The position numbers and the translations under genes were made by a program. The notes beneath the pieces were generated by a model. That model was not told where the DNA came from. It saw only the letters and a program-made list of their open reading frames with translations, and ran no database searches. From positions 124,001 to 188,000 of the forward strand of contig CAMCKD010000001.1 of the NCBI GenBank assembly GCA_945875335.1: a stretch of 64,000 bases of DNA, in the 5' to 3' direction. Shown piece after piece: positions 44,341 to 54,098 of the stretch; position 1 is the stretch's first letter, and each line of letters starts with the position of its first letter. The DNA is from an uncultured Clostridia bacterium (lineage in GTDB: Bacteria; Bacillota; Clostridia; Oscillospirales; Oscillospiraceae).

Positions 44341-45620
44341 TTCGTATTTTGAAATATGGAGAAGTATCAAACCAGAAGATTTTTGCCCGGGCAGAACCCA
44401 CCGTCAACGTATCGGAAATTGTAAGCAGCATTATTCAGGAGGTACGCTGCCGGGGGGACGCCGCTCTATTGGAATACACCAGGAAATTTGACAAGGCAGA
44501 GCTTTCCAGTCTGCAGGTGACGGAGGAAGAATTCCAGGAGGCCCTATCCTCCTTTGACTCGAAACTCAAGCAGGTGCTGCAAAGGGCCGCAGCCAACATC
44601 TCCAAGTTTCACAGCCGGCAGAAGGGGAACAGCTTCATCCTCAGTGACGAGGACGGCATTGTGATGGGTCAAAAGGTGATTCCCATCGACCGGGCCGGAC
44701 TCTATGTCCCCGGTGGCACGGCAGCGTACCCATCCACTGTGCTGATGGATGCCCTTCCCGCCAAAATCGCCGGGGTGAAGGAAGTGGTGATGGTCACGCC
44801 GCCAAATGCACAAGGAAAGATCAATCCCGCGATTCTGGCCGCCGCCCGGATTGCCGGGGTGGATAAGATTTTCAAGGTCGGCGGGGCCCAGGCCATTGCC
44901 GCTCTGGCCTATGGCACCGAAAGCATTCCGAAGGTTGATAAAATCGTGGGCCCCGGCAACGCCTTTGTGGCGGAAGCAAAACGGCAGGTCTACGGCAAGG
45001 TTGCCATTGACATGATCGCGGGCCCCAGCGAGATTCTCATTGTTTCCGACGGCAAAACCAACCCCCGCCACGTTGCTGCAGATCTGCTCTCCCAGGCGGA
45101 GCACGACAAGCTGGCCAGCGCCGTGCTGGTCACCGACTCCATGGAGCTGGCAAAGGCTGTGCAGGCAGAGCTGGAAATCCAGATTCCCATGCTGGAACGG
45201 GCGGAGATTGCGAGAGCCTCCATAGACAACAACGGGAAAATCATCGTGGCGGACAATTTGAACAAGGCCATTGAAATTGCCAACGAAATTGCCCCGGAGC
45301 ACCTGGAGCTCTGTGTGGAGCAGCCCTTTGATTACCTGTCCAAGGTACGCCATGCCGGTTCCGTCTTTATGGGCCGCAACTGTCCCGAGGCCTTGGGGGA
45401 CTATCTGGCTGGGCCGAACCACACCCTGCCCACCAGCGGCACCGCGAAATTTTCCAGTCCTCTCAGCGTGGATGATTTTGTGAAGAAGATGCAGTACACC
45501 TATTTCACCCGGGAGGCGCTGGCGGGTGTTGCTGAGGATGTGGCCTATTTCGCCCGAACTGAGGGCCTTACCGGTCACGCGAAAAGCGCTCTCATCAGGA
45601 CTCAGGAGGAAGAAGCATGA
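44337..45620 (+). CDS. hisD: Histidinol dehydrogenase
   Basis: 427 residues; oxidises L-histidinol to L-histidine in two NAD-dependent steps with zinc. GLYVPGGTAAYPSTVLM, GGAQAIAALAYGTESIPKVDKIVGPGN, AGPSEILIVSD, DLLSQAEHDKLASAVLVT and NHTLPTSGTAKFSSPLSVDDF are family blocks with zinc and catalytic His. Starts within the hisG stop and its own stop overlaps hisC. Confidence 0.98.
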   Translation: MIRILKYGEVSNQKIFARAEPTVNVSEIVSSIIQEVRCRGDAALLEYTRKFDKAELSSLQVTEEEFQEALSSFDSKLKQVLQRAAANISKFHSRQKGNSFILSDEDGIVMGQKVIPIDRAGLYVPGGTAAYPSTVLMDALPAKIAGVKEVVMVTPPNAQGKINPAILAAARIAGVDKIFKVGGAQAIAALAYGTESIPKVDKIVGPGNAFVAEAKRQVYGKVAIDMIAGPSEILIVSDGKTNPRHVAADLLSQAEHDKLASAVLVTDSMELAKAVQAELEIQIPMLERAEIARASIDNNGKIIVADNLNKAIEIANEIAPEHLELCVEQPFDYLSKVRHAGSVFMGRNCPEALGDYLAGPNHTLPTSGTAKFSSPLSVDDFVKKMQYTYFTREALAGVAEDVAYFARTEGLTGHAKSALIRTQEEEA

Positions 45621-46678
45621 GCCGCTATTTCAGTGAAAAATACGCCTCTCTGGTGCCCTATGTGCCGGGAGAACAGCCGAAAAAGATGCGCTACATCAAG
45701 CTCAATACCAACGAATCCCCCTTCCCTCCCTCCCCTCTTGCGGTGGAGCTGGCAGCGAAGGCAGCAGAAAATTTCCAACTCTATTCCGACCCGGAGTGCC
45801 GGGAGCTGGTGGGGGCGGCCAGTGAGTTGTTCAGCGTTGGAAAGGACGAAATTCTTTTCACCAACGGCAGCGACGAGATTCTGAATTTCGCCTTCATGGC
45901 CTTCTGCGATGGGAACCACCCCGCCGTGTTCCCGGACATCACCTACGGCTTCTATCCCGTCTTTGCGGATTTGAACGGAGTGCCCTATGAGGCCATTCCG
46001 TTGGGAGAGGATTTTTCCATCCATGTGGAGGATTACGTGGGCATTCACAAGACCATTTTCATTGCCAATCCCAATGCTCCCACCGGATTGACCATTTCCC
46101 TGAGAGATATTGAGCGGATCGTGGCGTCGAACCCGGATAATGTAGTGGTGATTGACGAGGCCTATGTGGATTTCGGCGGGGAGAGCGCGGTGCCGCTGAT
46201 TCACAAGTATGACAATCTGCTCGTCACCCAGACCTTTTCCAAATCCCGCTCCATGGCGGGGGCACGGCTGGGCTTCGGCATCGGCTGCAAGGAGCTGATC
46301 GCCGACCTGAATGCCATTAAGTATTCCACCAATCCCTACAACATCAACTCCGCCACCATGGCTGCCGGAGTAGGTGCCTTGAAGGACACCGCCTATTTTC
46401 AAAAAAACTGCGCCGCCATTGCCGAAACCCGAGCCTGGACAACAGACCAGCTTCGGCGCCTGGGCTTTCGGGTCATCGACTCCAAGGCGAATTTCATCTT
46501 TGCCGCCGCTCCGAATTATTCCGGCCAGGCGCTGTATTTGGATTTGAAAGCAAAGGGAATTCTGGTGCGCCACTTTGAAACGCCCCGTTTGAAGGATTTT
46601 AACCGCATCACCATTGGAAGCAGAGAACAGATGGAGGCGCTGGTAGCTGCCATCAAAGAACTGCTGCAGGAACAGTAA
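45617..46678 (+). CDS. hisC: Histidinol-phosphate aminotransferase
   Basis: 353-residue fold-type I PLP enzyme converting imidazole acetol phosphate to histidinol phosphate. LNTNESPFPPSP, NPNAPTG, VVIDEAYVDF and the PLP-Lys motif TFSKSRSMAGARLG are present. Overlaps hisD by 4 nt. Confidence 0.96.
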   Translation: MSRYFSEKYASLVPYVPGEQPKKMRYIKLNTNESPFPPSPLAVELAAKAAENFQLYSDPECRELVGAASELFSVGKDEILFTNGSDEILNFAFMAFCDGNHPAVFPDITYGFYPVFADLNGVPYEAIPLGEDFSIHVEDYVGIHKTIFIANPNAPTGLTISLRDIERIVASNPDNVVVIDEAYVDFGGESAVPLIHKYDNLLVTQTFSKSRSMAGARLGFGIGCKELIADLNAIKYSTNPYNINSATMAAGVGALKDTAYFQKNCAAIAETRAWTTDQLRRLGFRVIDSKANFIFAAAPNYSGQALYLDLKAKGILVRHFETPRLKDFNRITIGSREQMEALVAAIKELLQEQ

Positions 46679-46691
46679 CCGGAGGAGGCCC

Positions 46692-47279
46692 ATGAGAACA
46701 TCCCAAATCAATCGGAACACCGCCGAGACCCAAATTTCCATTTGCCTGAACCTGGACGGCTCCGGCAAAAGTGAAATAGCCACGGGCTGCGGCTTTTTAG
46801 ACCATATGCTCACCCTCTTCTCCCGTCATGGCCGGTTTGACTTGACCGTGCGCTGTGTGGGCGACACCCAGGTGGACTACCATCACACCGTGGAAGACAT
46901 TGGCATCGCCCTGGGCACCGCCTTCTCCCAGGCTCTGGGTGACAAGCGGGGCATCTGCCGCTACGGGGACACTATGCTCCCCATGGATGAAGCCCTGATT
47001 CTCACCGCTGTGGATTTATCCGGCAGGAGCTTCCTGGGCTTCGATTTACCCATCCCCACCCAGAAGGTGGGCGAATTTGACACGGAGCTGGTGGAGGAAT
47101 TCTGGCTTGGCTTCGTCCGCAAAGCCGAGTGCACCCTCCACATCAAGGAGCTGGCCGGAGGCAACTCCCACCACATCATCGAAGGGGCCTTCAAATCCGC
47201 CGCCCGCTCTTTGAAAAAGGCGGTGCTGATTGACCCGGTTTACGCCGACGAAATTCCCTCCACCAAAGGGGTGCTGTGA
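46692..47279 (+). CDS. hisB: Imidazoleglycerol-phosphate dehydratase
   Basis: 195 residues, monofunctional (no phosphatase domain). GFLDHMLTLFSRHG, DYHHTVEDIGIALG and GGNSHHIIEGAFKS carry the manganese-binding histidines. Gap of 13 nt after hisC with GGAGG. Confidence 0.97.
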   Translation: MRTSQINRNTAETQISICLNLDGSGKSEIATGCGFLDHMLTLFSRHGRFDLTVRCVGDTQVDYHHTVEDIGIALGTAFSQALGDKRGICRYGDTMLPMDEALILTAVDLSGRSFLGFDLPIPTQKVGEFDTELVEEFWLGFVRKAECTLHIKELAGGNSHHIIEGAFKSAARSLKKAVLIDPVYADEIPSTKGVL

Positions 47280-47902
47280 TGATTGCCATTGTTGACTATG
47301 GGGTGGGAAACCTCTTTTCCCTGAAATGCAGCCTGGATGCCATTGGCGCGGAGGCCGTCGTTACCGGGGACGCAGCCGTTCTCCGCAATGCCGGAAAAAT
47401 CATTTTACCGGGCGTGGGTGCCTTTGGGGATGCCGCCCGGAAGCTGCAAAGCACCGGGTTGGATACGGTCATCAAAGAGGAAGCCGCGGCAGGAAAACCC
47501 ATCCTGGGCATCTGCCTGGGGATGCAGCTGCTGTTTGAAAAAAGCTACGAATTCGGAGAGCACCAGGGGTTGGGCCTGATTCCCGGAAGTGTGGTGCCCA
47601 TGGCAGGCTTTATCCCTGCGGAGCTGAAAATTCCCCACATCGGCTGGAACGCATTGCGATTTCAAAAGAGCAGTCCCCTGTTCCGCTATATTCAGGAGGG
47701 TGACTTTGTTTACTTCGTTCATTCCTATTTTGCCGCCCAATGCAATGAATTTGTGATCGCCGATACCGAATACGGTCAGTATCTCACTGCGGCAGTACAA
47801 AACAAAAACGTATTTGGCTGCCAGTTCCACCCGGAGAAAAGCGGCACCGTAGGCCTGAACATTCTGAAAGCCTTTGCCCAATTGGAGGATGCACCATGCT
47901 GA
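47279..47902 (+). CDS. hisH: Imidazole glycerol phosphate synthase, glutaminase subunit
   Basis: 207-residue class I glutamine amidotransferase that supplies ammonia to HisF. IVDYGVGNL, LPGVGAFGDA, the nucleophile in GICLGMQLLFE and the His-Glu pair in CQFHPEKSG are intact. I use ATG 47279 (overlapping the hisB TGA); the preceding in-frame GTG at 47276 is possible. Confidence 0.96.
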   Translation: MIAIVDYGVGNLFSLKCSLDAIGAEAVVTGDAAVLRNAGKIILPGVGAFGDAARKLQSTGLDTVIKEEAAAGKPILGICLGMQLLFEKSYEFGEHQGLGLIPGSVVPMAGFIPAELKIPHIGWNALRFQKSSPLFRYIQEGDFVYFVHSYFAAQCNEFVIADTEYGQYLTAAVQNKNVFGCQFHPEKSGTVGLNILKAFAQLEDAPC

Positions 47903-48609
47903 TCTACCCCGCCATTGATTTATACCAGGGCAAAGCCGTCCGCCTATACAAAGGTGACTATGCCCAGATGACCGTCTACAGCGACGACCCCTGTGCCATT
48001 GCAGAGGATTTTGCCAGAAGCGGCGCCACCCATATGCATATTGTGGATTTGGAAGGCGCTAAAAACGGAACCACCCCCAATTTTGAAACCGTTCTGGAAA
48101 TCAAACGCCGGGGCGGCCTCTTCTGTGAGGTTGGCGGCGGAATCCGCAATATGGAAACCATAGACCGCTATTTAAGAAACGGCATTGAGCGGGTGATTCT
48201 GGGCACCGCTGCTGTCACGGAACCAGGATTTTTGGAGAAAGCTGTGGCAGCCTACGGGAAAAAAATCGCCGTTGGCATGGATATCAAAGATGGCTATGTG
48301 GCCATCAAGGGCTGGACCGAGCAGTCTGCACTGACCGCCTTTGCATTTTGCGAAACCCTACAGAAAATCGGCGTGGAAACCATCATCTGCACCGATATCT
48401 CCCGGGACGGTGCTATGAAGGGAACCAATCACCAGCTCTACCGGGAGCTTATGCAGCAATTCTCCATACAGCTCATTGCCTCCGGCGGTGTTTCCAGCAT
48501 GGAGGATGTGGAGCAGCTGGCAAAGGCAAAGCTCTATGGGGCCATCATCGGCAAGGCTTACTACACCGGCGCCATTGACCTGGCCCGGGCAATTGAGGTG
48601 GCAACATGA
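47896..48609 (+). CDS. hisA: ProFAR isomerase
   Basis: 237-residue TIM barrel that opens the ribose ring of ProFAR. LIYPAIDLYQGKAVRLYKGDY carries the N-terminal catalytic Asp, FCEVGGGIRN and LIASGGVSSMED the phosphate sites. Overlaps hisH by 7 nt and hisF by 4 nt. Confidence 0.97.
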   Translation: MLIYPAIDLYQGKAVRLYKGDYAQMTVYSDDPCAIAEDFARSGATHMHIVDLEGAKNGTTPNFETVLEIKRRGGLFCEVGGGIRNMETIDRYLRNGIERVILGTAAVTEPGFLEKAVAAYGKKIAVGMDIKDGYVAIKGWTEQSALTAFAFCETLQKIGVETIICTDISRDGAMKGTNHQLYRELMQQFSIQLIASGGVSSMEDVEQLAKAKLYGAIIGKAYYTGAIDLARAIEVAT

Positions 48610-49364
48610 TTACAAAACGAATCATCCCCTGCCTGGATGTCCGCAATGGCCGGGTGGTGAAGGGCGTCAATTTTGACGGGCTGCGGGATGTCTCCTCCCC
48701 GGTGGCGCTGGCGGAATTCTATTCCAGCTGTGGAGCGGATGAACTTGTTTTCTACGACATCACCGCCTCCGCCGAGGGCCGCTCCCTGTTCACCGAGATT
48801 TTAACCCAGACCGCCAGCAAGGTGTTCATTCCCCTCACCGTCGGCGGCGGCATCAACTCCTTGGAGGATTTTGACCGGGTGCTGAAATGCGGGGCGGACA
48901 AGGTGAGCGTCAATTCCGGGGCCATTCGGAATCCCGACCTGGTAGCCCAGGCCGCCAAGCGGTACGGCAGCCAATGCGTGGTGCTTTCCGCCGACGTGAA
49001 GCGGGTGGACGGGGTATTCCATGTCTTTGCCAAAGGAGGCCGGGAGGATACCGGCATGGAAGCCATTCGCTGGATTCGCCGCTGCGTGGAGAACGGAGCC
49101 GGTGAGGTGGTGGTCAACTCCATCGATACCGACGGCGTAAAGGGCGGCTTTGATCTGGAAATGCTGGATGCGGTCTGCGACGCGGTTTCCGTGCCTGTCA
49201 TTGCCTCCGGCGGTGCAGGAACCATCCAGGACTTTATCGCCCTGTTCCAACACAATTCCAAGGTTGATGCCGGGCTGGCCGCCTCCATCTTCCATTTTGG
49301 AGAAGTGAAAATTCCCGACCTGAAACAGGCCATGGCGGAGGCAAACTTATCTGTAAGGAGATAA
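48606..49364 (+). CDS. hisF: Imidazole glycerol phosphate synthase, cyclase subunit
   Basis: 252-residue TIM barrel using HisH-derived ammonia to form imidazole glycerol phosphate and [47 protein letters not shown] and [13 protein letters not shown] are the conserved strands with both catalytic Asp residues. Confidence 0.98.
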   Translation: MITKRIIPCLDVRNGRVVKGVNFDGLRDVSSPVALAEFYSSCGADELVFYDITASAEGRSLFTEILTQTASKVFIPLTVGGGINSLEDFDRVLKCGADKVSVNSGAIRNPDLVAQAAKRYGSQCVVLSADVKRVDGVFHVFAKGGREDTGMEAIRWIRRCVENGAGEVVVNSIDTDGVKGGFDLEMLDAVCDAVSVPVIASGGAGTIQDFIALFQHNSKVDAGLAASIFHFGEVKIPDLKQAMAEANLSVRR

Positions 49365-49369
49365 AAAGA

Positions 49370-50020
49370 ATGCTGAATATCGACGAGCTGAAATTTGACG
49401 AAAAGGGGCTGATTCCCGCCATTGTGGTGGATGCCATCACCAAGCAGGTGCTGACCCTGGCCTATATGAACCGAGAGAGTCTGTCCATCTCCATGGAGAA
49501 GGAGCTCACCTGCTTCTGGAGCCGTTCCAGGCAGGAGCTGTGGCTCAAGGGAGAAACCAGCGGAAACTACCAGCACATTGTCTCCATCACCGCTGACTGC
49601 GACAACGATGCTCTGGTGGTGATGGTAGAGCCCGACGGCCCCGCCTGTCACACGGGAGAGGTCAGCTGCTTCCACAACCCAGTGTTCCAGAGTCAAAACC
49701 GGCAGGAGTTTTCCTATGAAGGTCTCTATTCCCTTTTGGAAGGTCGGAAGAAGGATTTGCCTGAGGGCTCCTACACTACCTACCTTTTCCAAAAGGGACT
49801 GGACAAGATACTGAAAAAGGTGGGCGAGGAATGCACCGAGGTAATCATCGCCGCCAAAGCAGAGGATCGGGCCGAGACCATCTATGAAATCGCCGACCTT
49901 GCCTACCATGTGATGGTGCTGATGACCCAACAGGGCATTACCCTGGAGGAAATACACAGAGAATTGGCCTCCCGGCACATCATCGACCATAAAATCAAGC
50001 AGGAAAAAATGACCAAATAA
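49370..50020 (+). CDS. hisIE: Bifunctional phosphoribosyl-AMP cyclohydrolase / phosphoribosyl-ATP pyrophosphatase
   Basis: 216-residue fusion. HisI part (1 to about 105): [47 protein letters not shown] with metal-binding residues. HisE part (about 115-216): [35 protein letters not shown] and [13 protein letters not shown], a MazG-like fold. Last gene of the operon, followed by a strong terminator. No histidinol-phosphate phosphatase gene is present. Confidence 0.97.
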   Translation: MLNIDELKFDEKGLIPAIVVDAITKQVLTLAYMNRESLSISMEKELTCFWSRSRQELWLKGETSGNYQHIVSITADCDNDALVVMVEPDGPACHTGEVSCFHNPVFQSQNRQEFSYEGLYSLLEGRKKDLPEGSYTTYLFQKGLDKILKKVGEECTEVIIAAKAEDRAETIYEIADLAYHVMVLMTQQGITLEEIHRELASRHIIDHKIKQEKMTK

Positions 50021-50027
50021 CTCAAAA

Positions 50028-50055
50028 TCCCGCCGCTGAAAAACCAGCGGCGGGA
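50028..50055. terminator. Terminator shared by hisIE and argF
   Basis: TCCCGCCGCTG and CAGCGGCGGGA perfect 11-bp stem with A-rich loop, AAAATTT on the plus side and GATTTTGAG on the minus side; the two operons converge here. Confidence 0.88.
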
Positions 50056-50060
50056 AAAAT

Positions 50061-51053
50061 TTATTCAGCTAATGTGGCGGCCATCACAGCTTTGATGGTG
50101 TGCATCCGATTTTCGGCTTCATCAAAGACGATGGACTGTGGGCCCTCGAACACCTGATCTGTAACCTCCATGCAGTCAATGCCGAATTTCTGCTGAATTT
50201 GACGGCCAATGGTGGTGCCCAGGTCGTGGAAGGCGGGCAGGCAGTGCATGAAGCGGCACTGGGGGCCGGCGTTGTCCATCAGCTCCTGGGTCACCCGGTA
50301 GGGACTCAGGTCATGAATCCGCTCCGCCCAGATTTCGTCCGGCTCGCCCATGGAAACCCAGACATCGGTGTAAATCACATCCGCATTCCTGGTCGCCTCC
50401 ATGGGATCGGTAATGAATTCCAGGGTAGCCCCGGTCTCGGCAGCCACGGCATTGCACAGGCTAATGAGCGTGGAATTGGGGAAATATTTCTCCGGCGCAC
50501 AGGCAACAAAGTGCATGCCCATTTTCGCGCAGCCCACCATCAGAGAGTCGCCCATATTGTACCGAGCGTCCCCCATGTACACCAGCTTCTTCCCTTTTAA
50601 GCTGCCAAAATGCTCCCGAATGGTGAGAAAATCAGCCAGAATCTGGGTGGGATGGTATTCATTGGTCAGGCCGTTCCACACCGGCACGCCGGAGAACTTT
50701 GCCAGGCTCTCTACAATCTCCTGGCCGAAGCCGCGATATTCAATGCCATCGTACATCCGGCCCAGAACCCGGGCGGTGTCGGCAATGCTCTCCTTCTTGC
50801 CGATCTGGGAGGCAGAGGGGTCCAGGAAGGTGCAGTGCATGCCCAAATCGTAGGCGGCCACCTCAAAGGCACAGCGGGTACGGGTAGAGGTTTTTTCAAA
50901 AATCAAGGCCACATTTTTCCCCTCGCAGAGCTTGTGGGGGATGCCCTTTTTCTTCTTCTCCTTCAAATCCGCTGCCAGGTCAAGCAGGAATTCGATCTCC
51001 GCCGGGGTGAAGTCCAGCAGCTTCAAAAAGCTCCGGTTGGTCAGATTTTCCAT
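50061..51053 (-). CDS. argF: Ornithine carbamoyltransferase
   Basis: 330 residues; makes citrulline from ornithine and carbamoyl phosphate. Carbamoyl phosphate loop [24 protein letters not shown], and ornithine-binding DVWVSMGE and HCLPAFHD are intact. ATG 51053 follows AGGAGG; ATG 51071 would overlap that site. Last gene of the arg operon; could also work in the catabolic direction, but linkage to argG-argH favours biosynthesis. Confidence 0.96.
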   Translation of the reverse strand: MENLTNRSFLKLLDFTPAEIEFLLDLAADLKEKKKKGIPHKLCEGKNVALIFEKTSTRTRCAFEVAAYDLGMHCTFLDPSASQIGKKESIADTARVLGRMYDGIEYRGFGQEIVESLAKFSGVPVWNGLTNEYHPTQILADFLTIREHFGSLKGKKLVYMGDARYNMGDSLMVGCAKMGMHFVACAPEKYFPNSTLISLCNAVAAETGATLEFITDPMEATRNADVIYTDVWVSMGEPDEIWAERIHDLSPYRVTQELMDNAGPQCRFMHCLPAFHDLGTTIGRQIQQKFGIDCMEVTDQVFEGPQSIVFDEAENRMHTIKAVMAATLAE

Positions 51054-51070
51054 GTTGTTCCTCCTAATCA

Positions 51071-51760
51071 TTACTTGGAATTGATTTTGGCGGCCATGCG
51101 CTTTTCAAAACGCCACAGAAGCTGTGTCATGCTTGTCACCAGAATCAAATAAACGGCTGCCACCATCAATAGCGGATTCACCGCATCATAGGTGTTGTTT
51201 CTTACCAGATTGCCCGCCCGGGTCAAATCCACCACCGCCACATAACCGGCAACGGAGGTCTCCTTCAATAACGCAATCAGCTCGTTGCCAATGGCGGGCA
51301 GGATGTATCGGATGGCCTGGGGGAAAATAACCTTGCGCATGGTCTGAATCCGGGACAGTCCCAGACTTCGGGAAGCCTCTGCTTGACCGGCATCCACCGC
51401 GTTGATGCCGCTGCGGATCAGCTCCGCCATATAAGCGCCGGAGTTGATTCCGAAGGTGAGGATTGCTACCGCAACACCGTTGGCAGAGGTGAGGATAATA
51501 AAATAGAACACCAGCAGAAGCACCACCACTGGTACGCCGCGAATGACCGTCACATAAATGTCGCACAACACCGCCAGCGGCTTCAGAGCAGAGGCTTCCT
51601 CGGCAAAATACTTGGTCACCGCAATCAGGGTGCCAATGACCACGCCGATCACCAGGGCTCCCAGAGTGATGATCAGGGTGTTTTTCAGGCCCTCCAGCAT
51701 CATGGTGTAATAGTTGGTTTCAATAAAGGTTTCGTAGAGTTTGTCCAGCCAGGCGTTCAT
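51071..51760 (-). CDS. Polar amino-acid ABC transporter permease
   Basis: 229 residues with five predicted helices. [25 protein letters not shown] is the HisM/GlnP-type start; [43 protein letters not shown] is the EAA loop and its downstream helix. Works with the binding protein encoded just upstream. No ATPase gene accompanies them. AAGGA precedes ATG 51760; 17 nt from argF. Confidence 0.94.
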   Translation of the reverse strand: MNAWLDKLYETFIETNYYTMMLEGLKNTLIITLGALVIGVVIGTLIAVTKYFAEEASALKPLAVLCDIYVTVIRGVPVVVLLLVFYFIILTSANGVAVAILTFGINSGAYMAELIRSGINAVDAGQAEASRSLGLSRIQTMRKVIFPQAIRYILPAIGNELIALLKETSVAGYVAVVDLTRAGNLVRNNTYDAVNPLLMVAAVYLILVTSMTQLLWRFEKRMAAKINSK

Positions 51761-51897
51761 AATTCTGTTCCTTTTCTTGTATTTTCGCAGGGCACGGATT
51801 TCTCCCCTTCTGGAAGAGAGAAACCCCTGCCCTGTGGGATAAAACCACCGCAGGGGCTGCCCCACAGTGCAGGGCAACCCCAGAAAGGCGGTTAAAA

Positions 51898-52689
51898 TCA
51901 GTTCTTGGGGGAAGTAAAGGGGGCCTCGTACTTCTCAAAGATGGCAGCCACAGTGCCGTCGGAGAGCAGCTTGTCCAGAATCTCGTTGACCTTCTTCACG
52001 GTGTCTTCGCTGCCGAAAGCCATGGCCAGGGCGTAGGGCTCGGTGGTCATGGGCTCGTCCAGCACCACCAGCTTCACATCGTTTTCAGCGTTGTAGGCCT
52101 TGACCATATCGGCGGCGGTGAGGTCATCGATGACCCAGGCATCCACCTTGCCCTGAACAACGGCGGATTCCGCATCGTTATTGGCCTGGAAGGAAGAGAC
52201 CTTGTAGCCATTCTCATTGCAGAAGCTCTCGGCGGTGGTGCCGGTCTGGACGGAGACGGACTTGCCCTCCAAATCGGCCTTGCAGGTGATGGGGCTGCCC
52301 TCCACCACCACGATGGCCTGGGCGGCCAGACAGTAGGGATCGGTGAACAGCACATTCTTCTGCCGCTTCTCAGTGACGGAAATGCCGGAGACGCCCATAT
52401 CGAACTTACCGGCCTGAACACCGGGCAGGACGGAGTCGAAGTCCATCTGCTGGATGTCCAGCGCCACGCCCAGCTCCTGGCAGATCATTTCCAGCAGCTC
52501 AATTTCGATGCCCTCTACCTTGCCGTCACCGTTCAGAGACTCGAAGGGAGGAAAATCTGGGCTGGTGGCAATGGTCAGCTTTCCGGCCTTTTGAATCTTG
52601 GCCAGCGGAGAGCCCTTGGTGTTCCCGCAGGCAGTGAGGGCAGCTGCTACCAGCAGGACTGCCAGCAGCATTGCAATTACTTTTTTCAT
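51898..52689 (-). CDS. Amino-acid-binding lipoprotein of an ABC importer
   Basis: 263 residues. Lipobox LTAC with Cys21 after a signal peptide. LTIATSPDFPPFESLNGDGKVEGIEIELLEMIC, DMGVSGISVTEKRQKNVLFTDPY and LEGKSVSVQTGTTAESF are the family 3 binding-protein blocks for polar amino acids. Its place between argH and the permease suggests arginine, ornithine, citrulline or a related ligand (inference). Lies 16 nt after argH. Confidence 0.93.
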   Translation of the reverse strand: MKKVIAMLLAVLLVAAALTACGNTKGSPLAKIQKAGKLTIATSPDFPPFESLNGDGKVEGIEIELLEMICQELGVALDIQQMDFDSVLPGVQAGKFDMGVSGISVTEKRQKNVLFTDPYCLAAQAIVVVEGSPITCKADLEGKSVSVQTGTTAESFCNENGYKVSSFQANNDAESAVVQGKVDAWVIDDLTAADMVKAYNAENDVKLVVLDEPMTTEPYALAMAFGSEDTVKKVNEILDKLLSDGTVAAIFEKYEAPFTSPKN

Positions 52690-52705
52690 CGTCAGTTTCC
52701 TTCTT

Positions 52706-54085
52706 TCATTTGGTTGGATACAGTTTTCTTACATATGCGATCTGCTCCCGGACAGAGGCCACACTGGTGCCGCCCAGGCTGATTCGCTTTTCCACGCAGA
52801 CGGACAAGTCCACTGCGCTGTATACATCCTCTTCAATGAGAGGAGAATGCTTTTGATAATCCTCTATGGTGTAGGTTTCCAGCACCAGACCCTTGGCAAT
52901 GCAGTCTGCCACGATCTGGCCGGAAATCTTATAGGCCGTGCGGAAGGGCAGCCCTTTCCGCACCAGGTAATCAGCCAAATCCGTAGCGTTGATGAACCCC
53001 TTCTGGGCAGCGGTGCGCATGTTCTGCGTCAGAGCCTTCATTCCGGCAACCATTTCGGTGAACACCTTCAAGCACATTTTCACCGTGTCGCAGGCATCGA
53101 ACACTGCCTCCTTATCCTCCTGCATATCCTTGTTATATGCCAGGGGGATGCCCTTCATCACTGTCAGTAGGGCCATCAGGTCGCCGTAGACCCTTCCGGT
53201 CTTGCCCCGGCACAACTCGGCCATATCCGGGTTCTTCTTCTGAGGCATAATGGATGAGCCGGTGGTGAAGCTGTCGGAGAGCTCCACGAATTTGAACTCC
53301 CAGCTGCACCAGAGGATGACCTCCTCCGAAAAACGGGACAGGTGCATCATCAGGATGGACAGAGCAGACAGCAGCTCGATGGCAAAATCCCGGTCGGAGA
53401 CGCCGTCGATGCTGTTCATACAAACCCCGTTAAAGCCAAGCTTTTTCGCCTCAAATTCCCGGTCCGTCTCATAGGTAGTACCCGCCAAGGCACAGCTGCC
53501 GATGGGTGATACATTCATCCGAAGCCGACAATCCTGAAGCCGGCTCACATCCCGCAGAAGCATCATGGAATATGCCATCAGATGATGTCCAAAGGTGATG
53601 GGCTGGGCCCGCTGCAGGTGGGTGTAGCCGGGCATGATGGCATCGGCATAGGCTTCCGCCTTGTCCGTCACCGTACGAATCAGGGCTTCGGTAAGGTCCA
53701 ATATCTCATCGATTTCGTCCCGCAGGTACATCCGAAAGTCCAAAGCCACCTGGTCATTGCGGCTTCTGGCAGTGTGAAGCTTCTTGCCCACGTCGCCGAT
53801 GCGGCTGGTCAGCTCCTGCTCCACAAACATGTGGATGTCCTCACATTCCATATCAAAGGCCAGCTTATCGGACTCCAAATCCTCCAGGATGCCGGACAGA
53901 CCCTCAATGATTTTATCCGCCTCCTGCTGGGTGATGATGCCCTGGGCACCAAGCATCGCCGCGTGGGCCATGGAGCCTGTGATATCCTGGCGGTACATCC
54001 GGCTGTCAAAGTGGATGGAGGAATTGAAATCATCCGCCAGCTTGCTGGTTACGCCGTCGGTCCGACCGGCCCACATTTTTGCCAC
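52706..54085 (-). CDS. argH: Argininosuccinate lyase
   Basis: 459 residues; splits argininosuccinate into arginine and fumarate. KMWAGRTDG start, HTARSRNDQVALDFRMYLRDE, GYTHLQRAQPITFGHHLMAY and the signature GSSIMPQKKNPDMAEL with the catalytic flexible loop Ser are present. 13 nt after argG. Confidence 0.97.
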   Translation of the reverse strand: MAKMWAGRTDGVTSKLADDFNSSIHFDSRMYRQDITGSMAHAAMLGAQGIITQQEADKIIEGLSGILEDLESDKLAFDMECEDIHMFVEQELTSRIGDVGKKLHTARSRNDQVALDFRMYLRDEIDEILDLTEALIRTVTDKAEAYADAIMPGYTHLQRAQPITFGHHLMAYSMMLLRDVSRLQDCRLRMNVSPIGSCALAGTTYETDREFEAKKLGFNGVCMNSIDGVSDRDFAIELLSALSILMMHLSRFSEEVILWCSWEFKFVELSDSFTTGSSIMPQKKNPDMAELCRGKTGRVYGDLMALLTVMKGIPLAYNKDMQEDKEAVFDACDTVKMCLKVFTEMVAGMKALTQNMRTAAQKGFINATDLADYLVRKGLPFRTAYKISGQIVADCIAKGLVLETYTIEDYQKHSPLIEEDVYSAVDLSVCVEKRISLGGTSVASVREQIAYVRKLYPTK

Positions 54086-54098
54086 GAGAACACACTCC

